64,000 nucleotides of DNA from Cyclobacterium xiamenense. Its GTDB lineage: Bacteria; Bacteroidota; Bacteroidia; Cytophagales; Cyclobacteriaceae. Location: contig NZ_WIOK01000018.1 of assembly GCF_009467825.1 (NCBI RefSeq), forward strand, positions 1-64,000, in the 5' to 3' direction. Position 1 is the first letter of the stretch, and each line of letters opens with the position of its first letter. A model generated the notes under the pieces. That model was not told where the DNA came from. It searched no databases and saw only the letters and a list, made by a program, of their open reading frames with translations. Both the position numbers and the translations under genes were made by a program. Of this stretch, positions 1-8,605 are shown one piece after another.

Positions 1-68
1 TAGTTTATCAGTGCCACCAAATAGTGGAGATTCAAACTTTTCCGAATATTCGGGAAAAATAGCCGCAT

Positions 69-98
69 AAAAAAGGCTGCCCTTTTCGGACAGCCTCT
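69..98 (-). terminator. Rho-independent terminator of dps
   Basis: GGCTG/CAGCC stem extended by CC/GG around one mismatch, with a short T-rich loop. Read on the minus strand it is followed by a U-run (the A-run at 67-74). It lies 23 bases past the dps stop codon. Confidence 0.75.
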
Positions 99-120
99 TC
101 ACTATTACGCAGCACGCAGT

Positions 121-615
121 TTATTCTTTCAGAAAAGAAGTGAGCATCCAGTGGTGCAGTTCCAGGCTTTTGATGAATGCGATCAGCATGTCCTCTGTGG
201 CGGTGTCTCCGAGATCTGCTACTTTTTCCGCGCATTCGTTCATATTGTCTACCAGGATTTGAAAATCCCGCAACACTTCGTCTACCATTTCCCTTGAGCT
301 TAGGTCAGTACCGACCTCTTCGATGTCGGCATGCTCGAGGTAGTCTTTCATCAGACTATAGGGCGTCATGCCAAATACCCGAATTCGCTCGGCAATCAAG
401 TCGATGTTTGCAAACGATTCATCGTATAATTCCTCAAACTTTTCATGGAGATCAAAAAAATCGCTACCGGTAACATTCCAGTGGAAATTCCTAAGTTTTT
501 GGTAATGCACGTGGTAGTTGGCCAGAAGCTTATTGAGGGAGCCTACAATTTTTTCTGACTCGTTTTTATTGTATCCAAGTTTTTTGAAGACCCGTTTTTC
601 TGCTGTAATACTCAT
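121..615 (-). CDS. dps: Dps-family DNA-binding/ferritin-like protein
   Basis: Dps proteins form 12-subunit cytoplasmic cages that oxidise ferrous iron with peroxide and protect DNA during stress. The ATG at 615 gives 164 residues, normal for the family; an in-frame TTG nine bases upstream is less likely. The inter-subunit ferroxidase ligands are all present with canonical spacing: H45 in NFHWNV, H57 and E61 in LHEKFEE, then D72 and E76 in DLIAERI. The N-terminal tail is short but carries several lysines (EKRVFKK), which could contact DNA. It appears monocistronic: a terminator follows and 178 bases separate it from the next gene upstream. Family assignment is secure; regulation (commonly OxyR or Fur) is not visible here. 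Confidence 0.95.
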   Translation of the reverse strand: MSITAEKRVFKKLGYNKNESEKIVGSLNKLLANYHVHYQKLRNFHWNVTGSDFFDLHEKFEELYDESFANIDLIAERIRVFGMTPYSLMKDYLEHADIEEVGTDLSSREMVDEVLRDFQILVDNMNECAEKVADLGDTATEDMLIAFIKSLELHHWMLTSFLKE

Positions 616-793
616 ACTAATCAATTTAAGTTTTAACCTTTTTTAAATGACTTATACGGTAAAAAAGGATCATAAATGATGCCAATAATTCACCTATCGG
701 GTTATCCATATCAATTTTAAATTGATTTTATTTGGTTTTTTGGATGCTTCTGATCTTTATTCGATAGAATAATCCGTGAAGCAATTGCAGTGC

Positions 794-1816
794 TTATCGA
801 TGAAGTACCTGGTTTAAACTCATTCGCAGGATTTCCCCCATATTTGTGCAGCGTAGAAAATCTGGATTTTTGTAGTGCCGGGCCAGTTCGTGCTTGAGGG
901 TATAGGTATTTTCTTCCTTGGAAAGCTCGTCTTTTTCCATGCTATTCAGAATGTCCGTGATTTCTTTGGGAGAGCTTTTGAGGCGTGTGGCAATGAGGGC
1001 CCGTTCTTCTTTCTGGTATTGAGCCATGGACTCGGGGGTGATGTGCCGGATGCCCAGCTGAATCAGCGCATTGTTTTGTTTAAAATATTGCGGTAGGTAA
1101 ATTGATTTTTTGCCTTCGTACGACTGCTGATCAAAGTCTATGGAGCGAATTCGGTAGTGGGTTTCCTCAAAATCTGGCGTCACATCAATCACGAAATTGG
1201 ACGAATGCATGTCCCCGAGCAGCCGCACAAAACACCGTTCGTTAAACTTGACAAACTCCTTGGAAAGCCGGATCGGGTTTAGCAAGGGGTCATTAATCTG
1301 TTGCTTCATAAACTGCTCTCCAGGTATACCTGCGATGTGTTCTTCAATGAGCGAGTCCCGGTACACCAGGTAGCCGATTCGATTGGGAGAGAGCAAATGT
1401 TCCAGTTCCAGGCCATACACCCGGGAGGCATCGGCATTTTTTATGTAGAAATAGTCAAAGTTATCGTTGATGCGGTTAACAATCCGAACCCGAAAGGGCT
1501 GCGTATTCCCATAGGTGCAGAGATCTATCCGATCCACATAAAGGTGTTGCATCACCGACATATCACCGTCGGCCTTTAAGAGCGCGTAGATTTTTTTTAC
1601 TTTGTAGTGAATCTCATTGCGGTCGGATTCGTCGTAGAAAACGGTCTCCCACAAAGTATCATTGCCCTTAAAATCGTACAGGGCAATGGAATTGCTGTAG
1701 CGGAGGAGTTCCTTGTAGTGGATGGGAATATCCACTTCTCTCCCGTATTTGACTAGGTATTCCCTAAGGTTTTCGCTGATCGGGTAAATAATCTTCTTTT
1801 TGCTAATGACCGCCAT
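794..1816 (-). CDS. Uncharacterised protein with kinase-like catalytic motifs
   Basis: 340 residues with no signal peptide or membrane segment. I do not recognise a named family, but the order of motifs resembles the protein-kinase/aminoglycoside-kinase fold: a lysine in FYIK (K126), acidic residues in GLELEHL (E137, E139), a catalytic-loop-like GDMHSSNFVID (residues 201-211, D202 and N207), and an IDFD segment (D227, D229) in the place of the DFG aspartate. This suggests an ATP-dependent small-molecule or protein kinase; the fold assignment is inference. It is the last gene of a tightly spaced minus-strand block (12 bases after the DUF3817 gene), which is otherwise housekeeping. The downstream neighbour dps is separated by 178 bases and is probably independent. 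Substrate unknown. Confidence 0.8.
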   Translation of the reverse strand: MAVISKKKIIYPISENLREYLVKYGREVDIPIHYKELLRYSNSIALYDFKGNDTLWETVFYDESDRNEIHYKVKKIYALLKADGDMSVMQHLYVDRIDLCTYGNTQPFRVRIVNRINDNFDYFYIKNADASRVYGLELEHLLSPNRIGYLVYRDSLIEEHIAGIPGEQFMKQQINDPLLNPIRLSKEFVKFNERCFVRLLGDMHSSNFVIDVTPDFEETHYRIRSIDFDQQSYEGKKSIYLPQYFKQNNALIQLGIRHITPESMAQYQKEERALIATRLKSSPKEITDILNSMEKDELSKEENTYTLKHELARHYKNPDFLRCTNMGEILRMSLNQVLHR

Positions 1817-1828
1817 CGCATCGAACGC

Positions 1829-2155
1829 TTAGGATTGCGGGTTCTCCAACATTTTTTCCTGTTTCCGGAGTTTCCTGTCAAACAAAAAAGGACCGAATGG
1901 AAGAACAGCGGCGATGAGCGCAAACATGGCATTTTGAAAAGACCAGCGCAGCTTTCTGGAAGTGGGAAAGAGTACGAGGATGTACAGAATAAATAAAACC
2001 CCGTGGATCCAGCCCACATAGGTTACCATATCGGGTAAATCGAATATCCATTTCAAGGGCATGGCGACAAATACGAGTACCACCATGGATATCCCCTCGG
2101 TGAGGCTTATCATGCGGAAACGTTTTACAATGCCCAATCTTTCTTCATTCGTCAT
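1829..2155 (-). CDS. DUF3817 small integral membrane protein
   Basis: 108 residues with about three hydrophobic segments (roughly 15-35, 42-62 and 74-92) and a basic, charged C-terminal tail (RKLRKQEKM). Motifs such as RFRMISLTEGIS near the N-terminus and VGWIHGVLF in the middle are typical of the DUF3817 family (YdzA-like), whose function is not established. It sits 7 bases after the preceding gene and 12 before the following one, so it is almost certainly cotranscribed in the block from 3958 to 794. The start is the ATG at 2155. Confidence 0.85.
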   Translation of the reverse strand: MTNEERLGIVKRFRMISLTEGISMVVLVFVAMPLKWIFDLPDMVTYVGWIHGVLFILYILVLFPTSRKLRWSFQNAMFALIAAVLPFGPFLFDRKLRKQEKMLENPQS

Positions 2156-2162
2156 GTTCGTA

Positions 2163-2720
2163 TTATTTTACATTGAAAAATACTTGTAGCGTGTCCCATA
2201 ATTTTCGTTTTAGGGCCACGTTTTTTTCTAATTCTTCGAGCTCATCCGCAAAGAAGTACTCCAGGGGTTCTTGCATGATGCGGTAATTTTCCTTCTTCAA
2301 CTTCATTAACGGGTGATGCAGGGTTCCAAAAAGTACCATTTTGACTGGATTGAGTTGGGATAGCGGATTTTCGTTGCTTTCCTTCAGGGATTTTTCAGAT
2401 ACCAGCGCAAGGTCCTTTAATGAAAGGTTGACCGCCCTGAAAATCTTAAATAAAAACTCCCTGTTTCCGGCGCTGAGTTCCTCCCCCTGATAGACTACCA
2501 AAATGGATTTCTGAAAATCGCCTTCGAATGGAATCGGCTCGGGGTCGGAGTTCTCAGGTACCGGAGGCGTTGCTTCCGGTTCTTCGAGCAAGTGGGTGTC
2601 CGTGGTCTCATCCAGCTCCAGCCGCGAAGCCAATTGGGCCGCAGCCAATTTTTCCCGCTCTTCCTCTTTCAGGACAAAGATATCCTCGGTAATAAATAAA
2701 CGTAGTTCGTGAAGCTTCAT
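2163..2720 (-). CDS. Conserved hypothetical; C-terminal half resembles a HolD/UDG-like fold
   Basis: 185 residues, no signal peptide. Residues 1-30 are charged and possibly helical, 40-68 are a proline/glutamate-rich linker, and 70-185 look like a compact alpha/beta domain: SILVVYQ strand, then LFKIFRAVNLSLKDLALV, a KMVLFG strand, and a C-terminal KRKLWDTLQVFF helix. The strand-helix order and the terminal KRxLW helix recall DNA polymerase III psi subunit (HolD), which has a degenerate uracil-DNA-glycosylase fold. That is only pattern resemblance. The gene lies between the thioesterase and DUF3817 genes in one operon, which gives no functional hint. Start ATG at 2720. Confidence 0.7.
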   Translation of the reverse strand: MKLHELRLFITEDIFVLKEEEREKLAAAQLASRLELDETTDTHLLEEPEATPPVPENSDPEPIPFEGDFQKSILVVYQGEELSAGNREFLFKIFRAVNLSLKDLALVSEKSLKESNENPLSQLNPVKMVLFGTLHHPLMKLKKENYRIMQEPLEYFFADELEELEKNVALKRKLWDTLQVFFNVK

Positions 2721-2749
2721 GCTGACCAGGTGCTTTTCCCGTATGCAAT

Positions 2750-3289
2750 TTATTGTTTTTGGCTAACCCCTTCCAAATCAAAGAGGGATTTTAATTCCGT
2801 CGCATCCTTTGGATCCATGCGATTGGCCAGGATTAAGCGCAACTGTCGGCGGCGCAAGGCACCGGCATACAATTCCTTTTCCGTTTGAGAAACCGGTTCC
2901 AACGAAGGCACAGGCACCGGTCGGCCTTGATCGTCCACAGCCACGAAGGTAAAGAATGCCTTGTGGGTGGCATATTTGAGGTTGGCAGGAATGTCTTCTG
3001 CAAATACCTCAATAAATACCTCCATGGAGGTGGAAAAAGCCCGGGTTACCTGCGCTTTCAACGTCACCACATTTCCCTGGGCGATGGGATTCTTGAAAGA
3101 AATGTTATCCACCGATGCCGTCACTACAATGGAATTAGAATGCCGTTGGGCGGAAATGGCCGCTACCACATCCATCCAATGCATGAGCTTGCCACCCATT
3201 AGGTTGTTTAACGTGTTCGTGTCATTGGGCAGTACCATTTCTGTTTTGATCACTTCCGAATCCGGCACGTATTTTTTTATGGTTTTCAT
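2750..3289 (-). CDS. Acyl-CoA thioesterase, hotdog fold
   Basis: Cytoplasmic enzyme hydrolysing acyl-CoA to free acid and CoA. The first 130 residues form one hotdog domain of the ACOT/YciA type: NTLNNLMGGKLMHWMD carries the Asn and Asp (D40) characteristic of the family active site, followed by the SVDNISFKNPI strand. The remaining 50 residues are a charged helical tail longer than in YciA, as seen in other Bacteroidota members. Start ATG at 3289, 12 bases after pcm, so probably cotranscribed with it. Chain-length specificity cannot be read from sequence. Confidence 0.88.
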   Translation of the reverse strand: MKTIKKYVPDSEVIKTEMVLPNDTNTLNNLMGGKLMHWMDVVAAISAQRHSNSIVVTASVDNISFKNPIAQGNVVTLKAQVTRAFSTSMEVFIEVFAEDIPANLKYATHKAFFTFVAVDDQGRPVPVPSLEPVSQTEKELYAGALRRRQLRLILANRMDPKDATELKSLFDLEGVSQKQ

Positions 3290-3301
3290 GGTTAACCTGC
3301 A

Positions 3302-3958
3302 TTATTCCCAACCTTCGTCACCCAGTAAAGGAACAAAGGAAAAGTTATCAAAGTTTTCGCGGATGATTTGCTTATCCGTTTTCCGGGTTAGTCGCAGCAT
3401 CTGCTGGGTTTTCCGATTACCCACCGGTATGACCAGCATACCGCCGATAGTCAGCTGAGCCAGCAGCGTCTTGGGTACCAGGGGCGCCCCGGCCGTGACG
3501 ATAATTTTATCGAAAGGTGCCTTTTCGGGCAAGCCCAGACTCCCGTCTCCCCAATAGTGTTGCACACGAACGCCGATCTTCGGAAGAAAACGTCGTGTGC
3601 GTTCGTAGAGTACCTTGTTGTATTCGACGGTGTGTACGTTCGCACCCATGCAGTACAAAATTCCTGCCTGATAGCCCGATCCGGTACCAATTTCCAGGAC
3701 TTTTTCTCCAGGCTTTATATCCAGCAGGCTGGTTTGAAATGCTACCGTATACGGCTGAGAAATGGTTTGTCCCTCTCCGATAGGGAAGGCTTTGTCTTCA
3801 TAGGCATGGCTAAGCAAGGCCGAATCGAAGAAAAAATGCCGCGGAATTTGGTTGATGGCATCCAGTACTGCTTCGTCTTCAATGCCTTTTTCACGCAGGG
3901 TGCGGATCAATCCCCTTCGCTGTCCTTTATGCAAGTAGCTGTCTTCGAGTTTCAACAT
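3302..3958 (-). CDS. pcm: Protein-L-isoaspartate O-methyltransferase
   Basis: Repairs damaged proteins by methylating isoaspartyl residues with S-adenosylmethionine in the cytoplasm. The SAM-binding motif I is VLEIGTGSGYQAGIL (about 87-101) and the family signature GQTISQPY is at 63-70. Length 218 residues is normal. It is the first gene of the minus-strand block, divergent from ribE with 122 bases between the two starts, so that gap must hold promoters for both. Start ATG at 3958. Confidence 0.95.
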   Translation of the reverse strand: MLKLEDSYLHKGQRRGLIRTLREKGIEDEAVLDAINQIPRHFFFDSALLSHAYEDKAFPIGEGQTISQPYTVAFQTSLLDIKPGEKVLEIGTGSGYQAGILYCMGANVHTVEYNKVLYERTRRFLPKIGVRVQHYWGDGSLGLPEKAPFDKIIVTAGAPLVPKTLLAQLTIGGMLVIPVGNRKTQQMLRLTRKTDKQIIRENFDNFSFVPLLGDEGWE

Positions 3959-4012
3959 GGTTTGGATCGTATCTTATCCCGATTCAATTGCTAAGTTAAT
4001 GCTAAAAATGGC

Positions 4013-4020
4013 TTACTTTG
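4013..4020 (+). promoter_or_regulatory. Possible -7 box for ribE (TTACTTTG)
   Basis: Seven of eight bases agree with the Bacteroidota -7 consensus TAnnTTTG. It lies 60 bases before the ribE start. A TTG at 3988-3990 could serve as the -33 element, but the spacing is a little long. No FMN-riboswitch-like fold was recognised in the short leader. Confidence 0.35.
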
Positions 4021-4080
4021 TCATGAAAAGAGAATAAAATCCATTCGGTACGCTTCCGGAATAATAAAACGCTAGCAAAC

Positions 4081-4668
4081 ATGTTTACAGGAATCATTGA
4101 ATCCCTCGGGACTGTCAGACGCATCACCCAAGCAGGGAGTAATGTGCATTTCGATATCGAAAGTAACTTGGTACCTGAGTTGAAAATCGACCAATCGGTC
4201 AGCCACAACGGAGTCTGCCTTACGGTAGTGGACCTGGACCACGATACCTACCGGGTGACGGCCATCGACGAAACCCTTCAAAAGACCAACCTAGGCGATT
4301 TGAAACCCGGCCACTCGGTCAACCTGGAACGCTGCATGCCGGCAAATGGCCGGTTTGACGGACACATTGTGCAGGGGCACGTGGACCAAACCGGGGTTTT
4401 AACTGAAATCCGGTCCGAAGATGGAAGCTGGATTGCCGATTTTGAATACGACCACAGCTCCGGCAACCTAACCGTGGAAAAAGGATCAATCTGTATCAAT
4501 GGGATCAGCCTTACCTGCTTCCGCTCCAGCGAAGGAAGCTTTCGGGTGGCCATTATCCCCTACACCTATGCGCATACCACCTTTCACCTATTACAGCCAG
4601 GAGACCGGGTAAATCTGGAATTTGATGTCATTGGGAAATACGTCCAGCGCATACTAAAGGGATATTGA
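4081..4668 (+). CDS. ribE: Riboflavin synthase alpha subunit
   Basis: Catalyses the dismutation of two 6,7-dimethyl-8-ribityllumazine molecules into riboflavin and a pyrimidine product. The protein starts with the invariant MFTGIIE and consists of two lumazine-binding repeats (about 1-97 and 98-190); the second repeat carries GHVDQTG. 195 residues is within the normal range. It stands alone among minus-strand genes and ends one base before the stop of the convergent PAP2 gene. Confidence 0.96.
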   Translation: MFTGIIESLGTVRRITQAGSNVHFDIESNLVPELKIDQSVSHNGVCLTVVDLDHDTYRVTAIDETLQKTNLGDLKPGHSVNLERCMPANGRFDGHIVQGHVDQTGVLTEIRSEDGSWIADFEYDHSSGNLTVEKGSICINGISLTCFRSSEGSFRVAIIPYTYAHTTFHLLQPGDRVNLEFDVIGKYVQRILKGY

Positions 4669-4669
4669 T

Positions 4670-5248
4670 TTAACCTCGACCGGCACGTGCTTGCCAAACC
4701 TTGACTCCCGAAAGGGTGGCCCACCATACCAGCCAGGCCACTAGTACGCCCACTGCCGCTCCGACCAAAACGTCCAGGGGGTAATGAACCCCCAGGTAGA
4801 TCCGGGTATAGGATACCAGTGCTGCCCAACCGAATAACCAGCCCATGCCCCGCATGCGTTTTTTTCCGACTTGCTGCATAAAGGATGCCAGGGCGAAGGT
4901 ATTTGCAGCGTGGGAAGAGGCAAACCCATACCGCCCTCCGCAACCTGCATAATTCCGGATTAGTTCGTCCCAGCGCGGATCGTGGCAAGGGCGAAGCCTT
5001 TCAAAAAAAGGCTTCATAATGCCTGAGGTAAGTTGATCTGCCAGTACCACGGTAAGTATCAATCCCACCACATATCCTACCCACTCCTTTGGATACCGCC
5101 GGATGATCAGGTACAATAAGTACAGGTAGAGGGGTACCCAAATGTATTTGCCGGTGAGCGCCAGCATGATGGGGTCTAGCCATGGTGCATGTTGTCCGTT
5201 CAGAAATAGAAAAAAAGCCTCGTCCCATTGCTGTATCAGGTGGATCAT
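4670..5248 (-). CDS. PAP2-family membrane phosphatase
   Basis: Membrane phosphatase of the type acting on lipid phosphates such as undecaprenyl pyrophosphate or phosphatidic acid. The three PAP2 motifs are present: KPFFERLRPC, FASSHAAN, and RIYLGVHYPLDVLVG with the catalytic Arg and His. About five hydrophobic segments. The ATG at 5248 overlaps the hemF stop codon (ATGA arrangement), giving 192 residues and pointing to translational coupling. An upstream extension of the frame lies wholly inside hemF and was not used. Its exact lipid substrate is unknown. Confidence 0.9.
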   Translation of the reverse strand: MIHLIQQWDEAFFLFLNGQHAPWLDPIMLALTGKYIWVPLYLYLLYLIIRRYPKEWVGYVVGLILTVVLADQLTSGIMKPFFERLRPCHDPRWDELIRNYAGCGGRYGFASSHAANTFALASFMQQVGKKRMRGMGWLFGWAALVSYTRIYLGVHYPLDVLVGAAVGVLVAWLVWWATLSGVKVWQARAGRG

Positions 5249-6156
5249 TTGTCTTCCGTTAGCCAGTTTATGTTCTTTTTCAATCCCTCCAGGGTGAGGG
5301 CTTCCCGGGATCCAGCGGGAGGCGTATGGTTGTATTCCCAATGTGCTACCGGAGGCATACTCATCAAGATACTTTCGGTACGGCCATTGGTATCGAGTCC
5401 AAATTTGGTACCTGCGTCCCAGACCAGATTAAACTCCACGTACCGGCCCCTGCGCAAGGCTTGCCAGGCCAACTCCTCCTCACCGTAGGGCAAATCGGCG
5501 TTTTTTGCCATAAAATACCTATAGAGTTTTGGGAAAAGGTACCCCACGTCTGCCACGAAGGCAAACAACCTGGGGAAAGAGAGCGCTTCATCGGCCACCA
5601 GGCGGTCGAAGAAAATTCCACCCACGCCGCGGGTTTCATCCCGGTGAGGTAAATAAAAATAGTCATCGGCCCACTGCTTAAACCGCGGGTAAAAGTCGGG
5701 ATGGTAGGCATCGCAAAGCCGTTTTAGTTCCCGGTGAAAATAGCCAGCATCTCCCCTGTCCAGGTAATGAGGAGTCAGGTCGATGCCTCCGCCGAACCAA
5801 TAGGTGCCATTGCTCATTTCAAAATACCGGATATTCATGTGGATGATCGGCACCATCGGGCTGGACGGGTGGATTACAATGGACACTCCGGTTGCAAAGA
5901 AATCGGCCTGTTCCAGCTTCAGTTTTTTCAATATTTTTTCGGGCGTGGGTCCGTGGACGGCAGAGAACGCCACGCCTCCCTTGGCGATTACCCGGCCATT
6001 TTTTAGCACACGTGTGGTCCCACCACCGCCCTCGTTTCGGCTCCAGTGGTCACGTTCAAAATGCCCGATCCCATCTTCCATTTCCAGTTCCGTACAGATA
6101 TGGGTCTGAATTTCCCGAAATTTTTTCGCGATCTGTTCTTTACTTATTTTTTCCAT
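5245..6156 (-). CDS. hemF: Oxygen-dependent coproporphyrinogen III oxidase
   Basis: Oxidatively decarboxylates coproporphyrinogen III to protoporphyrinogen IX in heme synthesis, using O2; this implies aerobic growth. Signature segments include PIIHMNIRYFE and RDETRGVGGIFFD, both near-invariant in HemF. 303 residues is the standard length. It follows tamL by 14 bases and its stop overlaps the start of the PAP2 gene, so the three form one operon. Start ATG at 6156. Confidence 0.96.
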   Translation of the reverse strand: MEKISKEQIAKKFREIQTHICTELEMEDGIGHFERDHWSRNEGGGGTTRVLKNGRVIAKGGVAFSAVHGPTPEKILKKLKLEQADFFATGVSIVIHPSSPMVPIIHMNIRYFEMSNGTYWFGGGIDLTPHYLDRGDAGYFHRELKRLCDAYHPDFYPRFKQWADDYFYLPHRDETRGVGGIFFDRLVADEALSFPRLFAFVADVGYLFPKLYRYFMAKNADLPYGEEELAWQALRRGRYVEFNLVWDAGTKFGLDTNGRTESILMSMPPVAHWEYNHTPPAGSREALTLEGLKKNINWLTEDK

Positions 6157-6170
6157 GCTGTATTTTTCGA

Positions 6171-8588
6171 TTAAAAGGGATACCCGATCCCAATATTGAA
6201 GACCTGCTGCCCGCGTTCTCCCAGGGGTTGTTTGAAAGAAAGATTGTCCAAAATAAAGCGCTCTCCCTCCGGTCTGGCAGGGTCATAGGCTTTGATGCCC
6301 ATGTCCAGCCGAAGCACCAGAAAATCAAAATCCATTCGAAGTCCCAGACCGGTTCCCACCGCCAATTCCTTATAAAACCGATCCACGCGAAAGTCGGTAC
6401 CCTCCCGGGCAGGGTCCACTGCAAAGGTCCAGGTGTTGCCGGCATCGATAAAGAAGGCTCCATCAAAATAACCAAAAAGTTTTCGTCGAAATTCAAACAT
6501 GGCCTCAAACAGGATTTCACCGGGCTGTTCGAATCGGTAATCAAAGGTACCGTCTTCGCGGATTTGTGGCGTAAAGCTGCCGGGCCCCAAACGCCTGGGT
6601 TGCCAGGCACGTATACTGGTGCTACCGCCTGCAAAAAAGTACTTCTCGTAGGGCAAAACCCCCCCGCTAATGCCGTAAGGTTTGGCTAAACCCAGATTGA
6701 GCCGGTAGGCAAAGGTACTTTTATTACTCAATGGAATGTATCGCCGGAAATCGGATTGAAATTTGAGAAACTGAAAATAAGTTAAGCTTCGGTCTGCAAG
6801 GCTTTCCGGGTCTAAAAAATTAAAGGTGGTGCCCCCACTCTCCACAAACAGCCGCCAGAGAGACGCCTGGTTTCGGCGGTATAGGCCGTATTGGTTGAAA
6901 TTGATAATGACCTGTCCCGAAATGCTGCTAACGTAGGAAGGGAGAAAGGAATTGATTAGGTTATTCCCCTGTTCCTGCAGTTCTTCCAGCCGGGATTGGA
7001 ACAGGGAGTCCAGGGAAGATCGGATCAGGTTGGCGTCCAGCAGGTTTACCGAAAACTGATGGCGCAGGTTACGGGTGGCCCAGGTGTAGGCCAGGATGGT
7101 GTTGAGTGCGTCTCGTACGTATTCCGGCCGGTTTACGTAACTGTAACCCAGTAGTGTACGCGTACGGGGATTGTAGCGCCCGAATTTTTCCAGGGTACCA
7201 AAATCAACGGGCACCAGAAACTGCGGGAAAATAAGGGAAGCGGAGGTGGAAAGCTCCCGGCTCCGGTACACGCCGCCTTCCGTGGTAGCTGAAGCCACCC
7301 CCTCCAATCCTGCCCGAAAATTAAACTCAAAAATTTCTAACCCCCGAAACAGGTTGCGGTTTCGCAGCGAGTGGCTGAAAAAGGGACCGGGAAGTTGTTC
7401 TGTGACACTGGCACCTAGTTGGTTGGTGATTTGAAATTTCTGATTGGGGCGGGTAAATATTTTTGTCCGGATGCTGTTTCCGAGGGTGTCGAAAGAAATG
7501 TTTACGAATCGAAAAACGTCTAGATTGGCCAGTTGCCGCTGGGTCTCAATAACGGCGTTTTTGCTGTAAACGTCTCCCTTTTTTTGAAAAATTCGGGAAC
7601 CGATGATGTTCTCTGCATACCGATCCTGGTACATGATATACCGGATTCCGTTCCATTCCGTCGAAATAGCTTCGTCTGGGATGAGGTCATTTGGGCTGGC
7701 AATGGTGAAAATAACCGAATCGATGGTATAAAGTCGGTGTTTTTCTCCCCGTTCGGGCGTTCGAATCAATTGCTCAATGACCACATTTTTGTCTACAGTA
7801 TCTTTGTAGACGTTGTATTCGATAAAGGACTTGGAAAAAGTATAATAGCCGTTGTCTTTCAACAGGTCTTCGATTCGCTGTCTTTCATTAGTTAGATTGG
7901 TTTGCCGGTAGGTTTGGCCCGTTGTGAGGGCGCTGTATTTTTGGTTTTTTTCCAGAAGGCTGTAAAGTTCTGGGTCTTCGGACCGAGTGAAGATACTGTC
8001 GATCCGGTAGGGAGCGTTTTCCTCAATTCGGTAGAGCAGGTTTGCCTTTTTCCCGGAGGTATCCGTCAGGGTGCGGACGGAGGCATCAAAAAAACCATTG
8101 TTTTGCAGGTAGAGAAGCATTTGTTGCTGGGAAATCGCCGTTTCGGCACTATCCAGCAGCACACGGGCATTACCTGTTCGCATAAACCAGTTGCCGTATT
8201 CCAGTTTACGTTCCAGCGCATCCGCTCGGTTGTTTACCTTTCGGTACCGTTTTTCAATTTTCCGTGAAGAACTGCCTTCACTGATCAGCTCCGAGAGCGA
8301 TTCGGCTTCCTGCTGGCTTTGGCGGAGTTTCTGCGCAACGCGGGCACTGTCATAAAAGCCTCTTCCTAGGGAATGTAACAGCACGCCCGGAGATAGATTG
8401 AGCAAGGGGACGCGTGTATTGGGCTTCTGGCGAATCAGATTTCGCAGGTTCTCGGCATCGCTTTCCCGAATACCTTCCGTGTCCACTTCGTAGAGCAAAA
8501 GTGCGCCTGGTGGAAGCTCCCGGGTGAGGCTACAGCTCCAGAGCGAAAGGATCAAAAAGAGAAAGTTTATATCTTTGGTATTCTTCAC
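6171..8588 (-). CDS. tamL: TamL-type outer membrane translocation and assembly lipoprotein
   Basis: 805-residue BamA/TamA (Omp85) superfamily protein. A lipobox LWSC puts the lipidated Cys at residue 19, which is the mark of TamL, the Bacteroidota replacement for TamA that partners TamB in the outer membrane. The N-terminal half contains POTRA-like repeats; the C-terminal half is a beta-barrel ending in an aromatic residue (GIGYPF). The segment YFFAGGSTSIRAW carries the conserved Omp85 loop region. The start is GTG at 8588; no nearby in-frame ATG exists. Only 17 bases separate it from the divergent methyltransferase gene. Confidence 0.9.
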   Translation of the reverse strand: MKNTKDINFLFLILSLWSCSLTRELPPGALLLYEVDTEGIRESDAENLRNLIRQKPNTRVPLLNLSPGVLLHSLGRGFYDSARVAQKLRQSQQEAESLSELISEGSSSRKIEKRYRKVNNRADALERKLEYGNWFMRTGNARVLLDSAETAISQQQMLLYLQNNGFFDASVRTLTDTSGKKANLLYRIEENAPYRIDSIFTRSEDPELYSLLEKNQKYSALTTGQTYRQTNLTNERQRIEDLLKDNGYYTFSKSFIEYNVYKDTVDKNVVIEQLIRTPERGEKHRLYTIDSVIFTIASPNDLIPDEAISTEWNGIRYIMYQDRYAENIIGSRIFQKKGDVYSKNAVIETQRQLANLDVFRFVNISFDTLGNSIRTKIFTRPNQKFQITNQLGASVTEQLPGPFFSHSLRNRNLFRGLEIFEFNFRAGLEGVASATTEGGVYRSRELSTSASLIFPQFLVPVDFGTLEKFGRYNPRTRTLLGYSYVNRPEYVRDALNTILAYTWATRNLRHQFSVNLLDANLIRSSLDSLFQSRLEELQEQGNNLINSFLPSYVSSISGQVIINFNQYGLYRRNQASLWRLFVESGGTTFNFLDPESLADRSLTYFQFLKFQSDFRRYIPLSNKSTFAYRLNLGLAKPYGISGGVLPYEKYFFAGGSTSIRAWQPRRLGPGSFTPQIREDGTFDYRFEQPGEILFEAMFEFRRKLFGYFDGAFFIDAGNTWTFAVDPAREGTDFRVDRFYKELAVGTGLGLRMDFDFLVLRLDMGIKAYDPARPEGERFILDNLSFKQPLGERGQQVFNIGIGYPF
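8570..8577 (+). promoter_or_regulatory. -7 promoter box TATCTTTG
   Basis: Exact match to the Bacteroidota TAnnTTTG element, 28 bases before the ATG of the methyltransferase gene. It lies inside the first codons of the divergent tamL, so the promoter of one gene occupies the start of the other. A clear -33 TTTG was not found. Confidence 0.45.
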
Positions 8589-8605
8589 TGCAACAGTCTC
8601 GACAA

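Noticed and set aside
4021-4080. FMN riboswitch before ribE
   Set aside because: The leader is only about 60 bases and lacks the RFN fold.
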